Below are positions 28,729 through 38,312 of a stretch of 64,000 bases of DNA, in pieces. The DNA lies in assembly GCA_902543185.1 (NCBI GenBank), contig CACBXB010000001.1, forward strand, positions 124,001-188,000, in the 5' to 3' direction. The notes beneath the pieces are model-generated. The model did not search any database, was not told where the DNA came from, and saw only the letters and a program-made list of their open reading frames with translations. This stretch comes from Paracoccaceae bacterium. GTDB taxonomy: Bacteria; Pseudomonadota; Alphaproteobacteria; Rhodobacterales; Rhodobacteraceae. Within the stretch, counting starts at the first letter, position 1. Each line of letters opens with the position of its first letter. A program made the translations under genes and the position numbers.

Positions 28729-29481
28729 ATGTCAAAAACTCTTAATAAAGAAACCCATTTTGGCTTTGAAACCATCAACGAAAAAGAAAAAGCTGGACGT
28801 GTCCAAGGAGTTTTTAATTCTGTATCATCAAAATATGATGTCATGAATGACGTGATGTCACTTGGAGTCCATCGTATCTGGAAAGATATGATGATGGATT
28901 GGCTTGCACCTCGTGCTGATCAAAAACTTTTAGATGTAGCGGGTGGAACAGGTGATATAGCATTCAAGTTTCTGGAAAGATCAGGTTCTGGGCATGCGAC
29001 TGTTTTAGATTTGACTGCATCGATGTTAACTGAGGGCCGAAATCGGGCTGAAGCACAACAGATGACTAACCAAATCAATTGGGTTGTTGGAGATGCCATG
29101 AATTTGCCCTTTGAAGACAACCTATTTGACGTGTACACAATTAGTTTTGGTATTCGTAATGTTACACGGCCGCAAGAAGCTCTTAAAGAAGCATATAGAG
29201 TATTGAAACCAGGCGGACGTATTATGGTTTTAGAGTTTTCGCAAATTCCAGTTCCTTTGGGCCAATGGTTTTATGATCGTTACTCATTTAATTTGATACC
29301 AAAGATGGGAGAGATAATTACTAATGATCGCGCCAGCTACCAATACTTAGTTGAATCTATTAGACAATTTCCTGAACAAGAGACTTTTTTAGGTATGATA
29401 AAAAGTGCTGGATTTGAAAATGCAAAGTATCGGAATCTAACACTCGGGATAGCCTGCTTACACTCAGGCTGGAAGCTTTGA
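28729..29481 (+). CDS. ubiE: ubiquinone/menaquinone C-methyltransferase UbiE
   Basis: UbiE is the SAM-dependent C-methyltransferase of ubiquinone (and menaquinone) synthesis. The 250-residue protein starts at ATG 28729, chosen because AGGAAGG precedes it by about 6 nt; the frame is open further upstream but without homology. Signatures are [21 protein letters not shown], the SAM loop [22 protein letters not shown] and [14 protein letters not shown]. It is followed 3 bp later by ubiB, so the two are co-transcribed. Confidence 0.96.
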   Translation: MSKTLNKETHFGFETINEKEKAGRVQGVFNSVSSKYDVMNDVMSLGVHRIWKDMMMDWLAPRADQKLLDVAGGTGDIAFKFLERSGSGHATVLDLTASMLTEGRNRAEAQQMTNQINWVVGDAMNLPFEDNLFDVYTISFGIRNVTRPQEALKEAYRVLKPGGRIMVLEFSQIPVPLGQWFYDRYSFNLIPKMGEIITNDRASYQYLVESIRQFPEQETFLGMIKSAGFENAKYRNLTLGIACLHSGWKL

Positions 29482-29484
29482 GCG

Positions 29485-31017
29485 ATGCGCGGCCCACATA
29501 ATATTTTTAGGTTAATTCGAACCGGAGCAACTTTAGAGAGAACTGGAGCTATGTCCATAGTTCTTGCGGCTTTAAGTGCACCGAGGCCACTCCGGATAAT
29601 AGCTCGCGTATTATGTTGGCCAATAAAATGGCTGGGTTTGCGAGGCGATGAATCTATGCCTGCTGTGACTAGAGCTTTATCTGCATTAGGCCCAGCTTAC
29701 ATAAAATTTGGTCAGATATTATCGACTCGACCTGACCTAGTTGGAGAGGAGCTGGCAACCCAGTTGTGCGTTCTTCAAGACCGATTGCCTCCATTTTCAA
29801 TAGAAGAGGCAAAAGAAACATTTTTTAAAGAAACAGGCTTATCAGCTGATGAAACTTTTGATCAATTTAGCGAGGCTATTGCGGCAGCTTCTATAGCTCA
29901 AGTCCATAAGGTTCGCGTTCGTGAAACGCAGGAAGAGCTGGCTGTTAAGGTGCTTAGGCCGGGAATAGAAAAGGCATTTCGAAAAGATGTAGACGCTTTT
30001 TACTTGCTTGCAGGTCTGGTAAATTTTTTTGCACCATTTGCCAGGAGGTTGCGTCCGGTTGAGGTCATTGAGCACTTTGAGGGGATAGTTTTAAGCGAAT
30101 TGGACCTTCGGCTTGAAAGCTCTTCTGCCTCAAAGTTTAAAGATACTACGAAAGCTGACAATGGTTTTAATGTTCCGTCAGTAAGTTGGAAATTGTCTGG
30201 TAAAAGGGTAATGACAATGTCATGGGTTGAGGGCATCGCCCTTGGTGACACTAAGTCTCTTGAAAACTTTGGTCATGATAAGCTTGCCTTAGGAGAACGT
30301 GTCTTGCAGCTCTTTTTAAACCATGCTCTTCGAGATGGGTATTTTCATGCAGATATGCACCAAGGAAATCTAAAGGTGAGCTCAAAGGGAGAAATAATTG
30401 CCTATGATTTTGGTATAATGGGCTACATCGATGAATACACCAGGCGTGTCTATGCAGAAATTTTATACGGTTTCATTAAGAGGGATTACAAAAGGGTAGC
30501 CGAAGTACATTTCGAAGCTGGTTACGTTCCAATGGATCAAGATGTGCAAGATTTTGCTAATGCGTTGCGCGCTGTAGGTGAGCCAATTTTTGGAATGGAT
30601 GCAGCTAATATTTCTATGGGAAAATTGCTCACTTATCTTTTTGAAGTGACTGAAAGGTTTGGAATGGAAACGCGCACAGAATTAATTTTATTGCAGCGTA
30701 CAATGGTTGTAGTTGAAGGTGTTGCTCGTTCTTTAAATCCTAATATTAATATTTGGAAAACAGCTCAACCGATTGTTGAGAATTATATACGACAAAGTAT
30801 TGGGCCAAAGGCCATTTTTAAAGATATAGCAGATACGGTGAGAGTTGTTGCCCGGTTCGGGCCAAGGCTTCCAAACCTGGTTGAAAATATCTTACTTGAA
30901 AATTCCGAAAAACAGGAAAAAAAAGCAGCTGGCTTCGCTAAGTTCCCATATGTTTCCACCGCAATAGTTTCGGCGCTTTTAGGTGCCCTAGCAGCAAATT
31001 TACTGTCTAATTTTTAA
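29485..31017 (+). CDS. ubiB: UbiB, ABC1/ADCK-type ubiquinone biosynthesis protein
   Basis: UbiB is a membrane-associated atypical protein-kinase-like ATPase needed for ubiquinone synthesis. In the 510-residue protein the family KxGQ motif is seen as AYIKFGQILSTRPDL (about 72-86), the Ala-rich loop as AAASIAQVHK, the metal site as FHADMHQGNL, and DFG in AYDFGIMGYID. A hydrophobic C-terminal helix (about 488-508) would anchor it. The stop codon overlaps the convergent gshA end by 4 bp. Confidence 0.95.
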   Translation: MRGPHNIFRLIRTGATLERTGAMSIVLAALSAPRPLRIIARVLCWPIKWLGLRGDESMPAVTRALSALGPAYIKFGQILSTRPDLVGEELATQLCVLQDRLPPFSIEEAKETFFKETGLSADETFDQFSEAIAAASIAQVHKVRVRETQEELAVKVLRPGIEKAFRKDVDAFYLLAGLVNFFAPFARRLRPVEVIEHFEGIVLSELDLRLESSSASKFKDTTKADNGFNVPSVSWKLSGKRVMTMSWVEGIALGDTKSLENFGHDKLALGERVLQLFLNHALRDGYFHADMHQGNLKVSSKGEIIAYDFGIMGYIDEYTRRVYAEILYGFIKRDYKRVAEVHFEAGYVPMDQDVQDFANALRAVGEPIFGMDAANISMGKLLTYLFEVTERFGMETRTELILLQRTMVVVEGVARSLNPNINIWKTAQPIVENYIRQSIGPKAIFKDIADTVRVVARFGPRLPNLVENILLENSEKQEKKAAGFAKFPYVSTAIVSALLGALAANLLSNF

Positions 31018-32396
31018 TAGCTATATTCTTCAAATATTTTAGTTAAATCTCTGTTCCAAGAGCCATGATATTTTTCGAGCAACTCGTCTGCAGAGCTTTT
31101 TCTTTTTTCTATATTTTCTTTAAGTGAATCTAAAAAAAGAGACTCATCGGAATGTAGCCCATTTGAACTAGCTTGAGCTCTATTTTTCAAACCGTTTTCT
31201 GAAATTAGAATTGTCTCTTTGGCTAGATCAATTAATCTTATGCTTCCAACAGATCCATTTAGTCCGTCTTCTGCAGCGGCCACCCTTAAATTTTCTCGGT
31301 CGTTCTCGTCCCAGTTTTTTACTATATCCCATGCTGCATCTAGGGAGCTTTGATCATAGCATATACCCACCCAAAAGGCTGGTAATGCACATAGACGATG
31401 CCACTGACCTGCATCTGCACCCCTCATCTCTATAAACTTTTTCAGCCGGGCTTCTGGAAAGATTGTTGTCAAATGATCTGCCCAATCACTAAGTGTTGGT
31501 AATTCACCTGGCAAAGCTGGAAGCTCGCCCTTCATAAAATCTCTGAATGATTGCCCAAGTGCATTGAGATAATTTCCGTCTCGATAAACGAAGTACATTG
31601 GGACATCTAAAGCATACTCCGTCCATGCTTCAAAACCAAAGCCGTCACTAAAAACAAAGGGTAGCAAACCCGTTCTTTGTGGGTCTAAACTTCTCCAAAT
31701 TCTACTTCTCCAACTTTTGTGTCCCGTTGGGTTTCCCTCAAAAAATGGTGAGTTGGAAAAAAGCGCTGTCGCGATAGGCTGTAGCGCCAAGGCAACCCGC
31801 ATCTTTTGAACCATATCGGACTCAGAGGAAAAGTCCAAGTTTACCTGGACAGTGCATGTTCTGAACATCATGGACTTGCCCATAGTGCCAACTTTGTCCA
31901 TATACTCGCTCATTAACTTGTATCGTCCCTTTGGCATCATTGGCATTTCATCGTGCTTCCAATGCGGAGCAGCGCCTAAACCTATGAAACCAATATTTAG
32001 TTTATCAGCAATAGATTTTACTTCTAACAAATGTTCATTAACTTCATCACAAGTTTGGAATACTGTTTGGAGTTGGGCGCCTGAAAGCTCCAGCGCTCCT
32101 CCTGGCTCTAATGAAACATTTGCTCCATTTTTAGAAAGGCCAATGATATTGTTATTTTCTTTTACTGGTTTCCAATCATATTCTTTCTCTAATCCTTTTA
32201 GGATCTCAAGAACCGATCGATTTCCGCTATATGGAATAGGTAAAAGAGTTTCCTTACAGTAACCAAATTTCTCGTGCTCTGTTCCGATGCGCCAATCTGA
32301 TTTGGCTTTACAGCCAGAGGCTAAGTATTCATTAAGCTGATTATAGTTTTCTATTCGACCGCCACCTGATTGTGGGATAGACATTGAGATCTCCAT
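31014..32396 (-). CDS. gshA: glutamate-cysteine ligase (plant/alphaproteobacterial type)
   Basis: This enzyme makes gamma-glutamylcysteine, the first step to glutathione. The 460-residue protein belongs to the GCS2-like family shared by plants and alphaproteobacteria: IGTEHEKFGY near residue 40, SLEPGGALELSGAQL, and FRTCTVQVNLDFSSE. Two ATGs at the start (32396 and 32384) each have a plausible ribosome-binding site, so the start is uncertain by four codons. It lies 85 bp after rsmE on the same strand, a conserved pairing. Confidence 0.95.
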   Translation of the reverse strand: MEISMSIPQSGGGRIENYNQLNEYLASGCKAKSDWRIGTEHEKFGYCKETLLPIPYSGNRSVLEILKGLEKEYDWKPVKENNNIIGLSKNGANVSLEPGGALELSGAQLQTVFQTCDEVNEHLLEVKSIADKLNIGFIGLGAAPHWKHDEMPMMPKGRYKLMSEYMDKVGTMGKSMMFRTCTVQVNLDFSSESDMVQKMRVALALQPIATALFSNSPFFEGNPTGHKSWRSRIWRSLDPQRTGLLPFVFSDGFGFEAWTEYALDVPMYFVYRDGNYLNALGQSFRDFMKGELPALPGELPTLSDWADHLTTIFPEARLKKFIEMRGADAGQWHRLCALPAFWVGICYDQSSLDAAWDIVKNWDENDRENLRVAAAEDGLNGSVGSIRLIDLAKETILISENGLKNRAQASSNGLHSDESLFLDSLKENIEKRKSSADELLEKYHGSWNRDLTKIFEEYSY

Positions 32397-32481
32397 TTTT
32401 CCACCTGAGTGAGCCTTGCTTTATTTTTTATTTAAGGTCAACGTAGCTGTTTATGCCATCTGCAAAATTTTTGATTTTATT

Positions 32482-33216
32482 TTAAACATAATTTTCGTTC
32501 CAATCACCAAAATGTGATTGCCAAAGCGTTAAAGCTGAAATAGCGGCTGTATCTGCTCGTAAAATCCGTGGTCCTAGACTGATCGAGAAAGTTTTAGGAT
32601 GCTTCATAAAAAGATTTTTTTCTTTTTTTGAAAAACCACCTTCAGGACCTACAAAAATAGCCCAGGCTCCCTTTGGAAGCTTGGATAATTTTCTTATGGG
32701 TTTTAAATTATCCTCATTACAAAAGAAAATGTTCCGGCTGTCTGGCCATTTTTCTAATGTGCTAGTTAATTTACAAATTTTGTGCACTTTAGGAACATAG
32801 GTTCCACCACACTGTTCCGCTGCTTCTATCGCATGAGCTTGCAAACGATCCTGATTAATTCTTTCAGAATTGGTAAATTCACTACTGGTTGGAAAGATCT
32901 CAGCTACTCCAAGTTCGGCAGCTTTTTCGACAATGAAATCGGTACGGGATTTTTTAATTGGTGAAAAAAATAGCCAAACATCAGGTGGAACCTTAGAGGG
33001 TCTAATTTTATTTAAGCATTTCAATTTTACAAATCTTTTGTTTCCATTAACTATTTCTGCAAGCCATTCACCATCACAGTTATTAAAAATTAGGACTTGG
33101 TTACCGACTGTTTGTCGCATCACAGCAAATAAGTAATTTGCTTGATTACGCTCTAAAGAAATGATTTGAGCTTCGCAGAGTTGATTTCTTACATATAGTC
33201 GTATTTTTGTATCCAT
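32482..33216 (-). CDS. rsmE: 16S rRNA m3U1498 methyltransferase RsmE
   Basis: RsmE is a SPOUT-class enzyme that methylates N3 of U1498 in 16S rRNA. The N-terminal PUA-like part has RNQLCEAQIISLERNQANYL. The SPOUT knot carries FSPIKKSRTDFIVEKAAELGV, FVGPEGGFSKKE and LGPRILRADTAAI. The frame opens at 33246, but that start would overlap ubiA; I use ATG 33216, directly before the domain. The protein is 244 residues from that start. It is divergent from ubiA with almost no spacer. Confidence 0.93.
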   Translation of the reverse strand: MDTKIRLYVRNQLCEAQIISLERNQANYLFAVMRQTVGNQVLIFNNCDGEWLAEIVNGNKRFVKLKCLNKIRPSKVPPDVWLFFSPIKKSRTDFIVEKAAELGVAEIFPTSSEFTNSERINQDRLQAHAIEAAEQCGGTYVPKVHKICKLTSTLEKWPDSRNIFFCNEDNLKPIRKLSKLPKGAWAIFVGPEGGFSKKEKNLFMKHPKTFSISLGPRILRADTAAISALTLWQSHFGDWNENYV

Positions 33217-33227
33217 AGAGGCACCAT

Positions 33228-34193
33228 ATGTCGCAAAACTCAACAAAGCCAGATAAACCGGGTCAAGTTGCTGACGCCATTACAGGTAACTGGGTCGATA
33301 ATTTTGCTCCGATTAAGCTGAGGCCATATTTACGATTGTCGCGGGCGGACCGTCCAATTGGAACATGGTTATTATTGATACCATGTTGGTGGGGATTATT
33401 GATTGGAATTTTGGAAGACGAAAATGTTCTTGCGAGTGATTTTTGGCTTTTGTTTTCATGTTCTATAGGTGCTTTTTTAATGCGTGGCGCTGGATGCACA
33501 TGGAATGATATTTTAGACAGAAAAATTGATGGCGCAGTTGAAAGAACAAGATCAAGACCAATTCCTTCTGGGCAAGTCAATTTAACTCAAGCAATTGTTT
33601 GGATGATCATACAAATTGGTTTGGCGGGTACTATTTTGCTAAGCTATAATCTTATCTCAATAAAATTAGGTTTGAGCTCATTATTTTTGGTTGCGATTTA
33701 TCCATTTGCAAAAAGATTCACTTGGTGGCCACAGGTCTTTTTAGGACTCGCATTCAATTGGGGAATACTTCTATTGTTTGTGGCTCATACTGGAAGTTTA
33801 AACTGGCCAATAATCACTTTGTATTTTTCAGGAATTTTTTGGACCCTTTTCTATGATACAATTTATGCCTATCAGGACAGCCAAGATGACTTACTTATAG
33901 GTGTAAAGTCGACGGCTATTTTGTTTGGTGAGAATCCAAAGAAATGGTTGTTTAGTTTTATATTATTTTGCTCTGTTTTAATGGCTGTTTCTGTATTCGT
34001 TGTTACTCAAGACAGAACGATTTATTCGAAAATTTTATCTTCTGTTGGAGTGCTAAGTTTCTCGCTACATCTCTTTTTGCAGTGGCAAAATTTTGATGCC
34101 AAAGATTCCCAAGTTTTGTTGCGTCTTTTTCGCTCTAATCGAAATGCAGGGCTTATCTTTGCTATCTTTCTTTGTTTAGCCATTTGGGTTTGA
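33228..34193 (+). CDS. ubiA: 4-hydroxybenzoate polyprenyltransferase
   Basis: UbiA is the membrane prenyltransferase that attaches the polyprenyl tail to 4-hydroxybenzoate. The 321-residue protein has multiple hydrophobic helices and both Asp-rich Mg2+ motifs: NDILDRKID followed by RSRPIPSG near residue 95-115, and YDTIYAYQDSQDD near 205-217. GAGG about 7 nt upstream supports ATG 33228. Together with ubiE and ubiB 4 kb away, most of the membrane steps of ubiquinone synthesis cluster here. Confidence 0.96.
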   Translation: MSQNSTKPDKPGQVADAITGNWVDNFAPIKLRPYLRLSRADRPIGTWLLLIPCWWGLLIGILEDENVLASDFWLLFSCSIGAFLMRGAGCTWNDILDRKIDGAVERTRSRPIPSGQVNLTQAIVWMIIQIGLAGTILLSYNLISIKLGLSSLFLVAIYPFAKRFTWWPQVFLGLAFNWGILLLFVAHTGSLNWPIITLYFSGIFWTLFYDTIYAYQDSQDDLLIGVKSTAILFGENPKKWLFSFILFCSVLMAVSVFVVTQDRTIYSKILSSVGVLSFSLHLFLQWQNFDAKDSQVLLRLFRSNRNAGLIFAIFLCLAIWV

Positions 34194-34253
34194 TTGCACA
34201 AACGATCACTTCGGCGTATTAAATAACCGGACTAAATTATTTCGTGAGATGTA

Positions 34254-36071
34254 ATGCGCTTACCAAAGATATTCTGGAATTATTTTTCCTTTTTCTCTGC
34301 GGCTGTAATATCAGTAATAGTGGCGACTATGGCTGTAAACTCCATTGAAAAAATCTCTCGTGATCAAGTAAAAAAAGAACTGCTTAGTGGCGGAGTTGAC
34401 TGGGCTGATGTGGAAACAATAGGTTTGCAAGTTTTTTTAATTGGCAACGCTCCTGACGAAGCTGGTAGATTCAATGCTTTGAGTCTTGCAGGTAATGTAG
34501 TCGATGCAGAGCGTTTAATTGACCAAATGAACATTATTGATAATTCTAATATTCAGGCTCCAACTTTGAAATTAGAAATTTCAAAAAATGGAAAAGACAT
34601 TTCTGTCTATGGTATTGTGCCAGAGAACTTTAACAAACTTGCTCTCATAAACTCGCTGGAAAGGCAAAGCGGATCATCCGGGGTGGTAAGAGAATTTATT
34701 GAATATTCTAGTAATAATGCAGATCAGAATTGGGCAAAGTCAATCCGTTTTGGCTTATCGGTTCTAGAGGAGGTGAGCTTAGCTTGGCTGGAAATAACAT
34801 CTGGTATCATTCGCGGCGAGGTTGTTGTTGAGAATCTAGAGCAGAAAGATTTTTTAATAAAACAGTGGAGGAAAGATATTCCCCAAGAATTAAGGCATAA
34901 AATTAACATAAAATCTCCACGTTCGCTGATTACACCATTTTCTTTTAGGGCCACAAAAGGGGAAGGTGTCTTGCGTTTGGATGCTTGCAGTGCTGACAAT
35001 AAAGAAGCGGCATCTGAAATTTTAAAAGAAGTTGCTAAATTGTCTGGCAAAAAAGGTTCAAAATGTGAGATAGGGCTTGGACAGCCCTCGGAGAGTTGGT
35101 TTGAGGTGGTTTTGAGTTCACTCAACGCATTATCGAAAACGGATGAGGGGTCAGTAACCATTATAAACGAAGAAATTTCGTTTGTTGTCCAGAAAATAGG
35201 TTCGGAACAGAAATTCCAAAAACTATTAGAAATGTTAGAAAATACTTTGCCAAACGAATATTTGCTGAATGCAAAACTTATATCCAATACGGAAGAAGAT
35301 GGAGATCTTGGTGGAACAGTTGTCCTTACCCTTAGCCCAGAGGGTTTATTTCAGATGAATGGTCAGGTTCGTTTTAAAACCACCAGAAATACACTTACCA
35401 GTTTAGCTGAAGCTAAGTTTGGCAAAGATTTTGTTAACAACAAACTTAAAATTGACACTTCTATGCCTCAAGACTGGAGTGATTTAGTAATGTATGGCAT
35501 CGAGTCGATGTCGTTGCTTAAAAATGGATTTATTTCGATAAATAATTCTGAAGTTTCTGTTTCTGGTGAGGCAAATAAACCCAATATAGCCGTTAAGATT
35601 GCGCAAACTTTTTATGGAAACCTAGCTTCAAATCAACCTTTGAAAACTAAGATTAGTTACGTTGAGCCCCCAAAGTTCGTTGAGCCTGAAGGTCCAACTG
35701 ACGGAGAGTGTTTAAATGGTGTTGATAACCTTCTTGTTGAAAGAAAAATAACTTTTGAACCGAGCTCAGATCGCATAAATTTAGATGGTCAAAATTTGCT
35801 GGATGAAATAGCGGATGTTCTTCGTGATTGTGATGAATTATCATTAGAAATAGCAGGTCACACAGATAGCCAGGGTCGAGAGGAGATGAACCTACAACTA
35901 TCACAGTCGCGCGCTACTGCAGTTTTAATAGAGCTGCAGAGAAGAAAGGTTCTTACTACCAACTATGTAGCTAAAGGTTATGGTGAGTTACAACCTATTG
36001 CTGACAATGACACTGAAGAGGGTCGCGAGACTAATAGACGAATTGAATTTAAATTGGCGCCATACAACTAA
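34254..36071 (+). CDS. OmpA-family envelope protein with BON-like repeats
   Basis: This 605-residue protein has an N-terminal membrane anchor or signal (about 10-28) and a long periplasmic region. The C-terminal OmpA/MotB peptidoglycan-binding domain spans about 485-605: ITFEPSSDRINLDGQ, EIAGHTDSQGREEMN, LSQSRATAV, and the final TNRRIEF. The middle contains diverged segments with a BON-like pattern (APDEAGRFNALSLAGNVVDA). It likely tethers the envelope to peptidoglycan. It lies downstream of ubiA (60 bp), as in Rhodobacterales relatives. No precise function is known. Confidence 0.85.
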   Translation: MRLPKIFWNYFSFFSAAVISVIVATMAVNSIEKISRDQVKKELLSGGVDWADVETIGLQVFLIGNAPDEAGRFNALSLAGNVVDAERLIDQMNIIDNSNIQAPTLKLEISKNGKDISVYGIVPENFNKLALINSLERQSGSSGVVREFIEYSSNNADQNWAKSIRFGLSVLEEVSLAWLEITSGIIRGEVVVENLEQKDFLIKQWRKDIPQELRHKINIKSPRSLITPFSFRATKGEGVLRLDACSADNKEAASEILKEVAKLSGKKGSKCEIGLGQPSESWFEVVLSSLNALSKTDEGSVTIINEEISFVVQKIGSEQKFQKLLEMLENTLPNEYLLNAKLISNTEEDGDLGGTVVLTLSPEGLFQMNGQVRFKTTRNTLTSLAEAKFGKDFVNNKLKIDTSMPQDWSDLVMYGIESMSLLKNGFISINNSEVSVSGEANKPNIAVKIAQTFYGNLASNQPLKTKISYVEPPKFVEPEGPTDGECLNGVDNLLVERKITFEPSSDRINLDGQNLLDEIADVLRDCDELSLEIAGHTDSQGREEMNLQLSQSRATAVLIELQRRKVLTTNYVAKGYGELQPIADNDTEEGRETNRRIEFKLAPYN

Positions 36072-36095
36072 GTGCCAAGAAATAAGAGTGAATAA

Positions 36096-36401
36096 ATGAA
36101 TAGAGAAGAATTTATAATTAGTGCTGCAATTGTACTGTTTCTTACATTTTTGTTGGGCTGGCTTTCACGTTGGTTAATTCAACGGCTTAATATGGTCTCC
36201 GAAAAGGATTTGAAAGACCTAAATAAGATTTCTGCGGCTTTACTGGAAGCTGAGGAAGATAATGAAAAAGCAAAAAATAGAGAGTTAGAACTAAATAAAA
36301 AAATCTCGCAGTTAGAGGCTGAGTTGGAGGCAGCTATGGATGGTTTGCGCGCTGCACGTCTCGAGACCGAAGAGTTGAAATCTTCTTTGATAGAAAAATA
36401 A
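36096..36401 (+). CDS. small membrane-anchored coiled-coil protein
   Basis: I do not recognise a named family for this 101-residue protein. One transmembrane helix (about 8-28) is followed by a charged, heptad-rich helix (about 38-100) rich in Glu, Lys and Leu, predicted to form a coiled coil. It lies 24 bp downstream of the OmpA-type gene, so the two are probably co-transcribed and may act together at the envelope. That partnership is inference from position. Confidence 0.75.
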   Translation: MNREEFIISAAIVLFLTFLLGWLSRWLIQRLNMVSEKDLKDLNKISAALLEAEEDNEKAKNRELELNKKISQLEAELEAAMDGLRAARLETEELKSSLIEK

Positions 36402-36431
36402 AGTAATATTAAGTATCTAAATTCAAAATAA

Positions 36432-36875
36432 TTACCAACGGCTTAAAGCAGCCTCATCTACGCTTGCGGCGTCTACCCAATTTCCTTCACCGTTTAGTAT
36501 TTCTTTTTTCCAAAAAGGAGCCCTGCTCTTTAGGTAGTCCATTAGGTATTCGGCTGCCTCGAAGGCTTCTTTACGGTGCCGGGCTGCTGTTGCAACCATC
36601 ATAATTGGTTCGCCTGGCTCCAGTTTCCCATAACGATGTATTACAAGTGCATCACATATTCTCCAACGTTTGAAAGTTTCTTCGACGATTAATTTTATTT
36701 GAGTTTCAGTCATACCTGGATAATGCTCGATTAACATATAATCGAGAGTTTTTGATTTTTGTCCCCTTACAATTCCTGTAAAGGTTACCAAAGCTCCGAC
36801 GTTGTCCAATTTTGAACTGAAATTTTCTACCTCTTTAGAAAAATCAAAAAATTCATTTTGTACCGAGATACGCAA
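36432..36875 (-). CDS. moaE: molybdopterin synthase catalytic subunit MoaE
   Basis: MoaE carries the active site of molybdopterin synthase, converting cPMP to molybdopterin with sulfur from MoaD thiocarboxylate. The 147-residue protein shows GALVTFTGIVRG (about 29-40), MLIEHYPGMTE, VIHRYGKLEPGEPIMMVA and the catalytic-Lys region FWKKEI. The start codon is TTG (36873-36875), with GGAGG about 9 nt upstream inside the last codons of moaD. The two subunits are probably translationally coupled. Confidence 0.94.
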   Translation of the reverse strand: MRISVQNEFFDFSKEVENFSSKLDNVGALVTFTGIVRGQKSKTLDYMLIEHYPGMTETQIKLIVEETFKRWRICDALVIHRYGKLEPGEPIMMVATAARHRKEAFEAAEYLMDYLKSRAPFWKKEILNGEGNWVDAASVDEAALSRW

Positions 36876-36880
36876 GTGGA

Positions 36881-37129
36881 TTATCCTCCCGTCATAGGTG
36901 GAAAAAAAGCTATTTCCTTGGCTTCTATTATAGACGCATCAAAATTTGCTAATTCTTGGTTAATGGCGACTCGAAAAGAGCCTAAATCAGAAAACACCTC
37001 GGAATAACGAATATCCTTTTTCTTAAGCTCTTCAATAAGCTCAATAACAGTTGCTGCTCTTGTTTCAATGCTCTCACTTGGTTTTCCAATTCTTTCTCTG
37101 ATCCAAGAAAAATAAATTAAGTCTATCAT
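36881..37129 (-). CDS. moaD: molybdopterin synthase sulfur-carrier subunit MoaD
   Basis: MoaD is the ubiquitin-like sulfur carrier of molybdopterin synthase. The 82-residue protein ends in the obligatory Gly-Gly (FPPMTGG), which becomes the thiocarboxylate. I use ATG 37129: the frame continues upstream to 37207, but that part would overlap pgsA and lacks homology. The gap to pgsA is 2 bp and to moaE 5 bp, so pgsA-moaD-moaE is an operon. Confidence 0.93.
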   Translation of the reverse strand: MIDLIYFSWIRERIGKPSESIETRAATVIELIEELKKKDIRYSEVFSDLGSFRVAINQELANFDASIIEAKEIAFFPPMTGG

Positions 37130-37131
37130 TT

Positions 37132-37752
37132 TTAACCTTTTAAATATGGCCAAGACTTTTTGAGATATTCGAAGCCTGATATTAATGTCAGTGCTGCAGC
37201 AATCCAAAGGAACACAAGGCCAAAATTACTAGAATAAAACATAGCATCGGATAAAAAACTCAGATTTTTTTCACTTGTGGTGTTTTTTGCTGACAGGGTG
37301 ATGTGATAATGTTCGAATACGCCATGCGAGAACAAAACAGCTATAGCTAACATTTGAGCAGAAGTTTTTAGCTTGGCAATTTTTGTTACCTTGAGAAGCT
37401 TTGTCTTGTCGCCCAAATATTCTCGTAGTCCTGAAATAAATACTTCTCTGAACATTATAACTGTTGCTGGCAATACCAGCCAGGGTGACATGCTTGAGTA
37501 GCCAACGATGACCATCAACGCTATTACAACCATTGCTTTGTCTGCTATCGGGTCAAGCATTGACCCAAGTTTAGTTTCTTGAGCCCAAGCTCTTGCTAGA
37601 AACCCGTCAAACCAGTCCGTTATAGCTGCTCCAATAAATAGCAAAAGCGCAAACCAATCTGCATATGGCCTATTAAAGTATAAAAACATTACTGCCACAG
37701 CTGGCGCTGCGATTAATCTCAGAGCTGTTAATATGTTGGGTGTTGTCCACAT
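37132..37752 (-). CDS. pgsA: phosphatidylglycerophosphate synthase
   Basis: PgsA transfers a phosphatidyl group from CDP-diacylglycerol to glycerol-3-phosphate, the committed step to phosphatidylglycerol. The 206-residue membrane protein has the CDP-alcohol phosphotransferase motif as TDWFDGFLAR followed by GSMLDPIADKAMV (about 44-72), and several hydrophobic helices. GpsA in this window makes its glycerol-3-phosphate substrate. It heads a tight series with moaD-moaE and follows aroQ by 61 bp. The common neighbour uvrC is not upstream. Confidence 0.95.
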   Translation of the reverse strand: MWTTPNILTALRLIAAPAVAVMFLYFNRPYADWFALLLFIGAAITDWFDGFLARAWAQETKLGSMLDPIADKAMVVIALMVIVGYSSMSPWLVLPATVIMFREVFISGLREYLGDKTKLLKVTKIAKLKTSAQMLAIAVLFSHGVFEHYHITLSAKNTTSEKNLSFLSDAMFYSSNFGLVFLWIAAALTLISGFEYLKKSWPYLKG

Positions 37753-37813
37753 TTTAAATTCTTATAATCAAGTGAGTTTATAATTTATGTATTGGTTCAT
37801 ATTAACCCGCTGG

Positions 37814-38257
37814 TTAATTACTTTTCAGGATTTCCAATATCTTCATAACAGCAAATTCGTAACCTCTTACCCCAAGGCCTGCTATTACACCATCGGCTCT
37901 TAGGGAAACATAAGACTGATGACGAAATTCTTCGCGCTTATGTATGTTAGACACGTGAACTTCTATCACTGGTCCCTCAAACGCCATCAATGCATCCATG
38001 ATTGCTATAGATGTATGTGAGTAGGCGGCTGGATTTATTACAATTCCGGCGCCAAGATTTCTTGCCTCATGTATCCAATCAATTAAATCTGCTTCGCTAT
38101 TTGATTGGCGTAGATCAATTTTAAAAGCTTTTTCATTAGCTATTGCACTGCATGATTTTTCCACATCATTTAAGGTTTTGGAGCCATAAAGCTCTGGTTG
38201 CCTTTTTCCTAATAAATTCATATTGGGGCCATTGAGGACATATATTGTGTCGGTCAT
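37814..38257 (-). CDS. aroQ: 3-dehydroquinate dehydratase, type II
   Basis: AroQ dehydrates 3-dehydroquinate to 3-dehydroshikimate in the shikimate pathway. The 147-residue chain is the dodecameric type II form: [17 protein letters not shown] (9-25) contains the catalytic loop with Arg and Tyr, [12 protein letters not shown] carries the general-acid region, and [17 protein letters not shown] the conserved His. It lies between uppP and pgsA on the same strand with gaps of 55-61 bp. Confidence 0.96.
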   Translation of the reverse strand: MTDTIYVLNGPNMNLLGKRQPELYGSKTLNDVEKSCSAIANEKAFKIDLRQSNSEADLIDWIHEARNLGAGIVINPAAYSHTSIAIMDALMAFEGPVIEVHVSNIHKREEFRHQSYVSLRADGVIAGLGVRGYEFAVMKILEILKSN

Positions 38258-38312
38258 TTGGTTATCCTTTTTAGTCCTTTGATATTCAGATTAGTTTTAT
38301 ATTGGTGCAAGA